NCBI GenBank assembly: GCA_019411365.1
Contig: DXQT01000031.1
Coordinates: 1 to 29,061, forward strand
DNA from: Roseburia sp.
GTDB taxonomy: Bacteria > Bacillota_A > Clostridia > Lachnospirales > Lachnospiraceae
Direction of reading: 5' to 3'
Length of the DNA: 29,061 nt
The position numbers were made by a program, and so were the translations under genes. The notes below the pieces were generated by a model that was not told the origin of the DNA, ran no database searches, and saw only the letters and a list, made by a program, of their open reading frames with translations. Positions 8,935-16,649 of the stretch are shown here, in pieces (position 1 is the first letter of the stretch; each line of letters starts with the position of its first letter).

Positions 8935-10383
8935 TTACACCAACACCATCAGATGTTCCACTGCCGGATCTTCCGTTCCCTGCATGGAGCAGCCTTTTTC
9001 CTTCGCATAAATGATATATTCGATGATTTCATCTGTAATCATCTCACCCGGTGCCAGGATTGGGATTCCCGGCGGATAGCACATGACAAATTCACCGGAA
9101 ATACAGCCGCTGGTCTCACGGATCTGAAGGGATTTCTTTTCCGCATAGAAAGCTTCCTGTGGTGAACGGATGACTTTCGGTGCTATATATTCACCGGATA
9201 AAAGTCCTGCCCTGTCTTTTTTATACAGTCTTGCGATATCTGCCAGCGCCCCCACCAGACGCTCAATATCCTGTGTCCGGTCTCCAATGGAAATATAGGC
9301 CAAAATATTACAGATATCTCCAAATTCGATCTGAATATCATATTCATCGCGAAGAAGGTCATACACTTCGATCCCTGCCAGCCCGATGCCAAGCGTGTAG
9401 ATAGAAAGCTTTGTCACATCATAGTCATAGATGCTGGTTCCGTTGATCAGATCCTTTCCATAAGCGTAATATCCACCGATATTGTTGATCTCATTTCTCG
9501 CATATTCTGCCATCTCTGACACTTTGGCAAAGGATTCCTCACCTCTTAATGCAAGGTTTCTTCTTGAAATATCAAGGCTTGACAGAAGAAGATACGATGC
9601 GCTTGTAGTCTGTGTGAGATTGATGATCTGTCTGACATAATCTGCATTGACACCTTTGTTTACAAGCAGAATGGAGCTCTGCGTCAGGCTTCCACCGGAC
9701 TTATGCATGGAGATTGCGGCCAGATCAGCACCGGCTTCCATGCCTGAAACCGGAAGATTTTTTCCAAAATACAAGTGTGTTCCATGTGCCTCGTCTGCGA
9801 GCACTTTCATGCCATGCGCATGTGCAAGCTTTACGATAGAACGGATATCTGAACAGATACCGTAATAAGTCGGATTGTTCACAAGCACTGCAACTGCATC
9901 CGGGTTCTCTTTGATTGCCTGCTCCACACACGGCACTTCCATTCCAAGAGAAATTCCGAGTTTTGGATTCACTTCCGGATTCACATAAACCGGAATTGCT
10001 CCGCAAAGCACCAGTGCATTGATAGCACTTTTATGTACATTTCGCGGAAGGATAATTTTATCCCCTCTCTTACAGACTGACAAAATCATGCTCTGCACCG
10101 CAGAAGTAGTTCCTCCCACCATCAGAAATGCATGTTCTGCATGAAATGCATCTGCTGCAAGTTCCTCCGCATCTCTTATAACCGATACCGGATGACAGAG
10201 GTTATCGAGTGGCTTCATGGAATTCACATCGATCCCTACACATTTTTCCCCTAATAATTCCACTAATTCAGGATTGCCACGACCCCGCTTATGCCCCGGC
10301 ACATCGAATGGTACGACACGCTGTTTCCTGAATTTTTCCAGCGCTTCATAAATGGGAGCTCTTTTCTGATCTTCTCTGTTCAT
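8935..10383 (-). CDS. speA: Arginine decarboxylase (Orn/Lys/Arg decarboxylase class I, short form)
   Basis: A 482-residue aspartate-aminotransferase-fold PLP decarboxylase, first gene of the polyamine operon. Visible are the N-terminal VPFDVPGHKRGRG, HAFLMVGGTTSAVQSMI, PRNVHKSAINAL, LADEAHGTHLYF and the PLP lysine Lys228 in AISMHKSGGSLTQSS, followed by a small C-terminal domain. Length matches the short Gram-positive SpeA/Cad type rather than the ~700-residue enterobacterial enzymes. Sequence alone does not fix the substrate; agmatine deiminase and carbamoylputrescine amidase in the operon make arginine nearly certain. An ATG at 10395 is also open, but the ATG at 10383 follows a GGAG at the right distance and was chosen. 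An intrinsic terminator lies 80 bp upstream, so expression is likely attenuated. Confidence 0.93.
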   Translation of the reverse strand: MNREDQKRAPIYEALEKFRKQRVVPFDVPGHKRGRGNPELVELLGEKCVGIDVNSMKPLDNLCHPVSVIRDAEELAADAFHAEHAFLMVGGTTSAVQSMILSVCKRGDKIILPRNVHKSAINALVLCGAIPVYVNPEVNPKLGISLGMEVPCVEQAIKENPDAVAVLVNNPTYYGICSDIRSIVKLAHAHGMKVLADEAHGTHLYFGKNLPVSGMEAGADLAAISMHKSGGSLTQSSILLVNKGVNADYVRQIINLTQTTSASYLLLSSLDISRRNLALRGEESFAKVSEMAEYARNEINNIGGYYAYGKDLINGTSIYDYDVTKLSIYTLGIGLAGIEVYDLLRDEYDIQIEFGDICNILAYISIGDRTQDIERLVGALADIARLYKKDRAGLLSGEYIAPKVIRSPQEAFYAEKKSLQIRETSGCISGEFVMCYPPGIPILAPGEMITDEIIEYIIYAKEKGCSMQGTEDPAVEHLMVLV

Positions 10384-10463
10384 AACTTTCTCCATTGCAA
10401 TTTATCATTTTAAGATAATCATTTTCACATTTTATGTAATAGAAATGATGTTTTCGATCACAT

Positions 10464-10497
10464 AAAAAAAGAGACAACTGCCTGCGCAATCATCTCT
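10464..10497 (-). terminator. Intrinsic terminator in front of speA (candidate attenuator)
   Basis: Arms 10470-10481 and 10486-10497 form 12 continuous pairs (three G-T wobbles) around a 4-nt loop, followed on the minus strand by seven T. It is one of the strongest terminators in the window and lies 80 bp before the speA start codon. It either ends an independent small RNA or attenuates the polyamine operon. Confidence 0.85.
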
Positions 10498-10516
10498 GTT
10501 GACCTTCGTTCTCCAT
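10490..10516 (-). CDS. Possible 8-residue leader peptide in the speA leader
   Basis: An ATG at 10516 lies 7 nt behind an AAAAAGGA ribosome binding site (AAGGA at 10524-10528) and opens an ORF reading MENEGQQR, then TGA. The stop codon lies inside the first arm of the terminator, and the last sense codon is arginine. A ribosome paused there would prevent terminator folding. The same frame is open from an ATG at 10609 (39 residues), but that start has no ribosome binding site. Short ORFs arise by chance, so this is only a candidate. Confidence 0.25.
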   Translation of the reverse strand: MENEGQQR

Positions 10517-10835
10517 ATTGGAATCCTTTTTACTCTCGATGCGATCCCAAATATCGTTTTTCAAAGAATCCGTTGCCTGCCGCTTTCTGCTTTCTGCCTT
10601 TGTCTGCATCGCAACTGCAAATATATGTCACTCTTATTGACCGTTTCACAAGATGATGTGCTTACACACTGATTATAAAGTAATCAACTTATAAAATTTG
10701 AGCTTCTGACTCAATCAATAACGTGGTCTCCTCACCACACCGGCAACCGACCCGCCTGTCCGTTAGGCTGCCTCAGTAATCTGAGTGGTCATACATTTGC
10801 ATGAAAAAACGATTTTTATTTTTCACACGAAAGAA

Positions 10836-10864
10836 AGTCTATCATACACATATTTCAGTGTCAA
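10836..10864 (-). promoter_or_regulatory. Sigma-A promoter of the speA leader RNA
   Basis: On the minus strand a perfect TTGACA (10859-10864) is followed after 17 bp by TAGACT (10836-10841). The start of transcription would be near 10829. It lies about 105 bp beyond the rpsU terminator, so the polyamine operon and its leader are probably transcribed independently of rpsU. Confidence 0.75.
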
Positions 10865-10967
10865 GATATTTATGATATTAATTGTATTTTTTTTGTTTTC
10901 TAATTGTAAACTTCAGGTAAAACAATCCAACAAAAAAAACGATCCTGACAAACTGACTTTAAATTTC

Positions 10968-11002
10968 AAAAAAAGAAGCTACCGCATACACGATAGCTTC
11001 TT
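10968..11002 (-). terminator. Intrinsic terminator of rpsU
   Basis: Arms 10973-10981 and 10994-11002 pair perfectly (AAGAAGCTA/TAGCTTCTT). A run of seven T follows on the minus strand. The stop codon of rpsU lies 10 bp upstream. Confidence 0.85.
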
Positions 11003-11011
11003 TTACATACA

Positions 11012-11188
11012 TTAATTGTATTTTCTTTTTCTTGCTGCTTCAGATTTTTTCTTACGTCTTACGCTTGGTTTCTCGTAATGTTCTCTTTTACGAATCTCCT
11101 GCTGGATACCTGCTTTAGCACAGTTTCTCTTAAATCTACGTAAAGCGCTATCTAAAGTCTCGTTCTCTTTTACTATTACACTAGACAT
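11012..11188 (-). CDS. rpsU: 30S ribosomal protein S21
   Basis: A 58-residue basic protein reading [20 protein letters not shown], then [20 protein letters not shown] and [19 protein letters not shown]. This is the full-length S21 sequence pattern of Firmicutes. S21 joins the 30S platform and helps translation initiation. It has its own sigma-A promoter (11267-11294), a leader of about 70 nt with GGAGG and AGGTG sequences before the ATG, and its own terminator, so it is probably a single-gene unit between alaS and the polyamine operon. Confidence 0.97.
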   Translation of the reverse strand: MSSVIVKENETLDSALRRFKRNCAKAGIQQEIRKREHYEKPSVRRKKKSEAARKRKYN

Positions 11189-11266
11189 TATCTCACACCT
11201 AACCTCCCTCCAGTTGCGTATTGTGCATATTCAACTGTTTGGGTAAATTTCATTGCACTATAAGTT

Positions 11267-11294
11267 ATTATAGCATAAAAAATGTTCACGTCAA
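11267..11294 (-). promoter_or_regulatory. Sigma-A promoter of rpsU
   Basis: TTGACG (11289-11294) and a perfect TATAAT (11267-11272) are spaced by 16 bp on the minus strand, about 80 bp upstream of the rpsU ATG and beyond the alaS stop. Confidence 0.8.
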
Positions 11295-11349
11295 TAGTTT
11301 TTCTTATATTTAGAAAAATTCAGACAATTCTATTTTTTTCATCAAATTA

Positions 11350-14010
11350 TTATTTAATCTGATTTTCCAGCGCTGCCTTAGCCTCGGCTACCGCATCCGG
11401 GATTCCAGCCGGATTCTTACCGCCGGCCTGTGCCATGTTTGGACGTCCGCCGCCGCCACCGCCAACTTTTCCTGCGATCGCTTTGATGAGGTTTCCTGCA
11501 TGAGCGCCTTTCTTCATTGCCTCCTCTGTTGCCATAGCGACAAGATTTACTTTGCCGTCTGCCTCAGAAGCAAGCACTACAACGCCCTCTCCGAGTTTTC
11601 CTTTGAGCTGGTCACCAAGGTCTCTCAAGCCGTTCATGTCAACCCCTGCAACACTTGTTGCAAGAAGTTTTACACCTTTTACTTCTACAACCTGATCCAT
11701 AACATCGCCAAGTGCCTCTTTGGCAGCTTTGCTCTTTAAGGACTCATTCTCTGCATTTAACGCCTTGATCTCAGCCATCATATGCTCGATCTTCTCAACC
11801 AAAGCAGCCGGAGTTGTCTTTGCAGCTTTTGCAGCTCTCTCTAATTCAGCTTCGATATTCTTATAATATGCGAATACATTATCACCTGTCAACGCCTCAA
11901 TACGACGTACACCGGCAGCGACACCGCTCTCAGAAATGATCTTGAATGCAGTGATCTCGCCTGTGTGTTTTACATGTGTACCACCACAGAACTCCTTGGA
12001 GAATTCTCCCATGGATACGACACGTACCTTCTCACCGTATTTCTCACCGAATAACGCCATAGCACCTGTCTTTTTGGCTTCTTCTACGGTCATGACATCC
12101 GTACGCACCTCAAGGTCTGCAGCGATCTCGTCATTTACGATCTTCTCAACTTTTGCGATCTCCTCTGCTGTCATAGCCTGGAAATGGCTGAAGTCAAAAC
12201 GTGTTCTCTCTGCATCCTGATAAGAACCAGCCTGTTCTACGTGAGTACCTAATACTTCACGGAGTGCTTTCTGTAATAAGTGTGTTGCAGAATGATTCTT
12301 ACATGTCTTGCCACGAAGATCTGCGTCAACAGATAACGTAACTTTATCACCGGACTTGATCATGCCGCTTGTCATTTTGCCGACATGTCCAACTTTTCCA
12401 CCTAATAACCTGATCGTATCTTCCACTTTGAAAGTACCATCAGCAGTGTAGATCACACCTTTATCCCCCTGCTGTCCACCCATGGTAGCATAGAATGGTG
12501 TCTCCTCTACAATGATCGTTCCAATCTCACCATCGGATAATGCCTCTACGATCTCAGTCTCAGAAGTAAGCACTGTCACCGTAGATGCTGTCTCTAATTT
12601 ATCATATCCGACAAACTCTGTTGTGACGGAAGGATCAATCTCATCATAAACAGTCGCATCTGCTCCCATGTAGTTTGTTGTCTTACGATTCTTTCTTGCT
12701 GTTGTACGCTGTACTTCCATCGCCTTTTTGAAGCCGTCTTCGTCAATCGTGAAGCCTTTTTCTTCTAAGATCTCAGAAGTCAGATCCATCGGGAATCCAT
12801 AAGTATCATAAAGTTTGAACGCATTGTCTCCGGATAATACTTTGGAACCGGATGCGATCATCTCTTTTTCCATATCCTCTAAAATTGCAAGACCCTGATC
12901 GATCGTCTTTGCAAACTTCTCTTCTTCCTGTGCAAGTACTTTTAAGATAAAATCTTTCTTTTCTTCTAATTCCGGATAACCGTCTTTGCTCTCGCTGATC
13001 ACAGTCTTTGCAAGCTCTGCCATGAAAATGCCGTCGATTCCAAGCATTCTTCCATGACGTGCAGCACGGCGGATGATACGGCGGAGTACATAGCCACGTC
13101 CTTCGTTAGATGGCATAATACCATCGGAGATCATGAATGTTGAGGAACGGATATGGTCTGTGATCAGACGGATCGAAACATCATCCATTGCATCCACTTC
13201 ATATTTCTTGCCGGACAGCTCACATACTCTGTCACGGATTGCTTTCATTGTATCGATATCAAATACGGAATCTACATCCTGCATGACAACTGCAAGACGC
13301 TCAAGTCCCATACCTGTATCAATGTTCTTCTGGGAAAGTTCGGTGTAACCACCCTTTCCATCTCCCTCAAACTGGGTAAATACGTTGTTCCATACTTCCA
13401 TGAAACGGTCACAGTCACATCCTACTTTACAGTCCGGTTTGCCACAGCCGTATTTTTCTCCGCGGTCATAGTAAATCTCAGAACATGGACCGCAAGGACC
13501 GGCTCCGTGCTCCCAGAAGTTATCACACTCTCCGGTTTCCGGATCACGGTAAAATCTTGTGATTCTCTCTGCCGGAACTCCGACTTCTTTTGTCCAGATA
13601 TCGAATGCTTCATCATCCTCACCGTAAATGGATGGATACAGTCTGTCCTCCTCTAATCCGAGAACCTTTGTCAAAAACTCCCAGGACCATGCGATCGCTT
13701 CATGCTTAAAATAATCTCCGAAAGAGAAGTTACCAAGCATCTCAAAGAAAGTAAGATGTCTTGCTGTCTTACCAACGTTCTCGATATCACCGGTACGGAT
13801 ACATTTCTGGCAGGTCGTCACTCTTCTGCGAGGTGGAATCTCCTGTCCGGTAAAATATGGCTTTAATGGTGCCATACCTGCATTGATCAGTAATAAGCTG
13901 TTATCATTGTGTGGTACCAATGAAAAGCTGTTCATTTTAAGATGTCCCTTGCTCTCGAAAAATTCAAGGTACATTCTTCGTAATTCGTTTTCACCGTAAA
14001 ATTTCTTCAC
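11350..14010 (-). CDS. alaS: Alanyl-tRNA synthetase
   Basis: An 886-residue class II synthetase that charges tRNA-Ala. The aminoacylation domain is N-terminal (YLEFFESKGHLKMNSFSLVP, INAGMAPLKPYF, GNFSFGDYFKHEAI). The editing domain has the zinc-type HxxxH motif in NHSATHLLQKAL and CGGTHVKHTGEI. The C-Ala domain ends with a glycine-rich GGGGGGRPNMAQAGG stretch. Full length. The start codon is GTG at 14010, nine bases behind a perfect GGAGG. A hairpin at 14034-14058 (TGTAC-GGCA stem) stands just before the ribosome binding site, but no T-box motif was found. A small membrane protein gene precedes it by 115 bp and may share the promoter at 14358-14387. Confidence 0.98.
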   Translation of the reverse strand: MKKFYGENELRRMYLEFFESKGHLKMNSFSLVPHNDNSLLLINAGMAPLKPYFTGQEIPPRRRVTTCQKCIRTGDIENVGKTARHLTFFEMLGNFSFGDYFKHEAIAWSWEFLTKVLGLEEDRLYPSIYGEDDEAFDIWTKEVGVPAERITRFYRDPETGECDNFWEHGAGPCGPCSEIYYDRGEKYGCGKPDCKVGCDCDRFMEVWNNVFTQFEGDGKGGYTELSQKNIDTGMGLERLAVVMQDVDSVFDIDTMKAIRDRVCELSGKKYEVDAMDDVSIRLITDHIRSSTFMISDGIMPSNEGRGYVLRRIIRRAARHGRMLGIDGIFMAELAKTVISESKDGYPELEEKKDFILKVLAQEEEKFAKTIDQGLAILEDMEKEMIASGSKVLSGDNAFKLYDTYGFPMDLTSEILEEKGFTIDEDGFKKAMEVQRTTARKNRKTTNYMGADATVYDEIDPSVTTEFVGYDKLETASTVTVLTSETEIVEALSDGEIGTIIVEETPFYATMGGQQGDKGVIYTADGTFKVEDTIRLLGGKVGHVGKMTSGMIKSGDKVTLSVDADLRGKTCKNHSATHLLQKALREVLGTHVEQAGSYQDAERTRFDFSHFQAMTAEEIAKVEKIVNDEIAADLEVRTDVMTVEEAKKTGAMALFGEKYGEKVRVVSMGEFSKEFCGGTHVKHTGEITAFKIISESGVAAGVRRIEALTGDNVFAYYKNIEAELERAAKAAKTTPAALVEKIEHMMAEIKALNAENESLKSKAAKEALGDVMDQVVEVKGVKLLATSVAGVDMNGLRDLGDQLKGKLGEGVVVLASEADGKVNLVAMATEEAMKKGAHAGNLIKAIAGKVGGGGGGRPNMAQAGGKNPAGIPDAVAEAKAALENQIK

Positions 14011-14125
14011 GACTAAGTTCCTCCAAAATCTTTTGTACAGGCACTTCTCTGCCGTACATTTTTTATTTAATAAAATTGTAATTACCAGCTGTTTCCTTCT
14101 AAGAAACTATCTATATAGTTACAAA

Positions 14126-14284
14126 TTATTTAACCTCGTGTTCTGCTGCCGTATCAGTTTCCGCCGCTGCTTTTGCATCTTTGTTTTCCCGCAGCTTTTT
14201 GCCTGCGAAAAATCCCGCCAGAGCGATCGCTGCCAAAATCACCATAATGATTGCATACTGTAAAAATGATCCTAAAAATGCCAT
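14126..14284 (-). CDS. Small single-pass membrane protein of unknown function
   Basis: A 52-residue protein. Residues 5-28 form one clear transmembrane helix (GSFLQYAIIMVILAAIALAG then FFAG). After it come KKLRE and an Ala/Glu/Asp-rich hydrophilic tail. The frame is open 11 codons further, but the ATG at 14284 follows a GGCAGG sequence at good distance and starts right before the helix. A strong promoter lies 74 bp upstream, and alaS follows 115 bp downstream. No known family is recognised; a tail-exposed anchor or assembly-type small protein is possible but unproven. Confidence 0.7.
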   Translation of the reverse strand: MAFLGSFLQYAIIMVILAAIALAGFFAGKKLRENKDAKAAAETDTAAEHEVK

Positions 14285-14357
14285 TTCTTCTACCTGCCTT
14301 TCTGCTATGGCTGACACTTATGCACTGCAAAAATGAAAGCCGGCTCACAATTTAAAT

Positions 14358-14387
14358 ATTATAGCTCACTTATTTGTTTATCGTCAA
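14358..14387 (-). promoter_or_regulatory. Sigma-A promoter for the small membrane protein gene and probably alaS
   Basis: TTGACG (14382-14387) and a perfect TATAAT (14358-14363) lie 18 bp apart on the minus strand, in the gap after the hydrolase stop codon at 14446. Confidence 0.8.
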
Positions 14388-14445
14388 GTATTCAACATCT
14401 TTTCTTCTAAAAGCTGTCGTCTTTTCTTTCAAAAAATACTGTGTT

Positions 14446-15201
14446 TTATTCTTCCCGGATCTCAAACACCTGATTCTCGTGGACGATCGGCACGATCCGG
14501 TCCGCCATCGCCTGATTGCTCAGTCTTTTGATAAAAGGCTGTATCCCGGAATAATCCTGCCACATATGCATTGGAAACACATACTCTGCATTCGTGTTCT
14601 CCAGAAAATATTCCATGCCAAGTGACTGATACATCCCAAGTTTTGGATCAAACGGCACAAATGCCAGGTTGATGTCTTTCTTTGCAAGTTTTTTAATCTG
14701 GTTCTTATAATTGACATCCATAATGCCATTGACAAGTTCCCCTGCTCCATCCCATTTCCAGTTGTTGAGATCCCCGGCATGATAAAAACTTGCCCCGTTT
14801 GTCTTCACATAAAAGGCGACTCCCGCGTCCGTGGAGCGCAGCGTCTCGATCTCCAGATCATCCACCTGATACTTTTCGCACGGACTGACGTATGTGATCA
14901 ATTCCCGGACAGACAGGTCAAACCCGTGTTTTTCCAGAAAATGAGGTGACATCCTGCAGTCTTTTGAAAAAATATAATGTATGTTGCTGTAACGCTCTGT
15001 CCAGTGGAGCACGTCCATGTCAAAGTGATCTCTGTGCTTGTGGCTTGCAAACACATAGATTGGAGTATCCGGCTCATACTCCGGGATTTGTCCGCGGAAC
15101 GTATAACCGTTTACCCGGTCTCCCGCAAACCAGTCAAAAATCAAAACTTTCTCGTCCACTTCCACTAAGAAGCAGCTGTGATGTATAAATATTACCTGCA
15201 T
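14446..15201 (-). CDS. Metallo-beta-lactamase-fold hydrolase (UlaG-like)
   Basis: A 251-residue cytosolic MBL-fold protein. The metal-binding motif HxHxDH is visible as ASHKHRDHFD (His54, His56, Asp58, His59), with further ligands likely in SFYHAGDLNNW and in FPMHMW near the C-terminus. The N-terminal IHHSCFLVEVDEKVLIFDWF resembles the UlaG/YycJ-like hydrolase subgroup. Its ATG overlaps the last 10 bases of the amidohydrolase gene, so the two are translationally coupled. The substrate is unknown; coupling to an MTA/SAH deaminase-like enzyme hints at nucleoside or one-carbon salvage, but this is weak. Confidence 0.88.
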   Translation of the reverse strand: MQVIFIHHSCFLVEVDEKVLIFDWFAGDRVNGYTFRGQIPEYEPDTPIYVFASHKHRDHFDMDVLHWTERYSNIHYIFSKDCRMSPHFLEKHGFDLSVRELITYVSPCEKYQVDDLEIETLRSTDAGVAFYVKTNGASFYHAGDLNNWKWDGAGELVNGIMDVNYKNQIKKLAKKDINLAFVPFDPKLGMYQSLGMEYFLENTNAEYVFPMHMWQDYSGIQPFIKRLSNQAMADRIVPIVHENQVFEIREE

Positions 15202-16499
15202 TCCTTCATCCTTCCAATTATCTCATTTGCTTTTGTATATATTTCTGCCGGATCAAATCCAATGAGAAATATTCCATCCTCGTAAAGTACTTTTCCGTTT
15301 ACCATCGTCAGTTTCACATTCTGCTTGCTACCGCTGTAAACCAGATTTTTCACAAGGTTGTTCTCCGGCTGCATATTCGGCTGTCTCAGATCGATCATGA
15401 CAAGGTCTGCCTTTTTCCCGACTGCAAGACAGTCACAATCCGGCAGTCCCATCGCATATGCGCCTCCGGCGGTCGCCATATAAAGCACCTCATCCGCCGG
15501 CATGCAGGAAGCGTCCCGTTCCCTGAGTTTTGCCAGTCCCGTCACAAGAAACATCTCCCGGAACATGTCCAGACAGTTGTTGCTTGCCGGTCCATCCGTA
15601 CCGATCGCAAGATTGATCCCCTCATCCAGCAGTCTTTTGACCGGGCAGATACCGGAAGCAAGCTTTGTGTTCGAACCTGGGTTCGTCACTACCGACATGT
15701 GGTGTTTTTTCAATATCTCAATATCTTTCTCCTCCAGCCAGACACAGTGATAACCGCCGCCGCCATGTTCATACAGCCCCAGACTTTCCGTAAACTGCAT
15801 TGGTGTCATTCCCCAGCGTGCCTTACACTCTGCCACCTCGCGCTCTGTCTCAGAATTGTGCGTCCAGACCGGTGCATGATACTTGTCCGCAATCTTGGCA
15901 ACCCCTTCAAGCAGTGGACGCGATGTTGTGTATTCTGCATGAAATCCCGGCACATAGGAAGTGAGATCACTCAGCCCGTTGATTCTTAAATAATTCTCCT
16001 CCAGCACTTCCAGACTGTCGGTAAAATTGTTCAATCCACTGGTAAAAACAGTCCGGAAACCTGTATCCACATAGGCATTGATATGATAGTCCTGCATAAT
16101 GTACATATCAAAATTTGAGGTGATACCACTCGTCAGGTACTCCATAATTCCGAGGATTGCAAGCCAGTAAGTATCCTCCCCTTTCAGCCTTGCCTCGTTT
16201 GGGAACACTTTCTGCTGCAGCCATTCCTGCAGTGGAAGATCATCTGCAAAAGATCGTAAAAATGTCATCGGCGTATGCGTATGTGCATTCTTAAATCCCG
16301 GCATTAAAAGATTTCCCTTCGCATCGATCTCCCGGTCCCAGATAATGATATCATCTTCTTTGCAGACAGCAGAAGTATCTGTGCCATCCCCGATATAACA
16401 GATATGGTCTCCTCTTACCCAGAGTTCCCCCTCCGTCACCTCAAAGGTGTGATCTGCTTTCGTCAATAATATTTTTGCATGATAAAAACGAATGTTCAT
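15192..16499 (-). CDS. Amidohydrolase, MTA/SAH deaminase type
   Basis: A 435-residue TIM-barrel metal-dependent deaminase. The HxH motif is His73/His75 in FKNAHTHTPMTFLRSFADDL, the signature seen in 5'-methylthioadenosine/S-adenosylhomocysteine deaminases (MtaD). Further metal ligands lie in FHAEYTTS, WTHNSETEREV and IGTDGPASNN. The C-terminal beta-sandwich carries LAVGKKADLVMIDL. It would deaminate MTA or SAH to the inosine form. Guanine deaminase or SsnA-like activity is the main alternative. GGGGGATC precedes the ATG. If the SpeE in this window works as an aminopropyltransferase it would release MTA, a possible substrate, though the two genes are in different transcription units. Confidence 0.88.
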   Translation of the reverse strand: MNIRFYHAKILLTKADHTFEVTEGELWVRGDHICYIGDGTDTSAVCKEDDIIIWDREIDAKGNLLMPGFKNAHTHTPMTFLRSFADDLPLQEWLQQKVFPNEARLKGEDTYWLAILGIMEYLTSGITSNFDMYIMQDYHINAYVDTGFRTVFTSGLNNFTDSLEVLEENYLRINGLSDLTSYVPGFHAEYTTSRPLLEGVAKIADKYHAPVWTHNSETEREVAECKARWGMTPMQFTESLGLYEHGGGGYHCVWLEEKDIEILKKHHMSVVTNPGSNTKLASGICPVKRLLDEGINLAIGTDGPASNNCLDMFREMFLVTGLAKLRERDASCMPADEVLYMATAGGAYAMGLPDCDCLAVGKKADLVMIDLRQPNMQPENNLVKNLVYSGSKQNVKLTMVNGKVLYEDGIFLIGFDPAEIYTKANEIIGRMKECR

Positions 16500-16649
16500 A
16501 CCGATCCCCCACTTTTATCACTGCCTGTATCCTGCAGCAGAATGCCCCACTTTGGACATCCGATCGTCATAAATTGCAGTGTGCGCCGGAAAAATCTATG
16601 ATTTTCCCGACGATAAACACTGCTCGTTATTCTTAAATCTTACCAAATT

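Larger units (their letters stand above)
10463..10829 (-). ncRNA. Structured leader RNA or small RNA upstream of speA (about 370 nt, family not recognised)
   Basis: The minus-strand transcript predicted from the promoter at 10836-10864 begins near 10829 and ends at the terminator at 10464. Tandem hairpins are visible at its 5' end: 10772-10785 (CTCAG/CTGAG, loop ATTA as transcribed), 10754-10768 (GCCT/AGGC), 10723-10738 (GTGGT/ACCAC, loop GAGGAG) and 10698-10714 (TTGAG/CTCAA). A segment at 10651-10661 can pair, with one bulged base, to ten bases of the terminator's first arm, giving a possible antiterminator. No long gene fits. It did not match the RNase P, tmRNA, SRP, T-box, lysine, SAM or cobalamin motifs that I know. 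Whether it is a cis-acting leader or a separate RNA is open. Confidence 0.55.

Noticed and set aside
10490..10609. A 39-codon ORF starting at 10609 as an ordinary gene
   Set aside because: No ribosome binding site before that ATG and the end lies in a terminator. Kept only as context for the shorter leader-peptide candidate.
10463..10829. RNase P RNA, tmRNA, SRP RNA, SAM, lysine, cobalamin, Mg2+ or NiCo riboswitch
   Set aside because: Some words (GCAGCC, GGACAGGC) recall the NiCo class, but their order and spacing do not fit, and none of the other signatures is present.
14011..14125. T-box leader before alaS
   Set aside because: No T-box core sequence or terminator/antiterminator pair found; only one hairpin near the ribosome binding site.
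16500..16649. Terminator between spoIVA and the amidohydrolase gene
   Set aside because: A GGAAAATC/GATTTTTCC hairpin exists near 16588-16612, but no T run follows, so it was not called.
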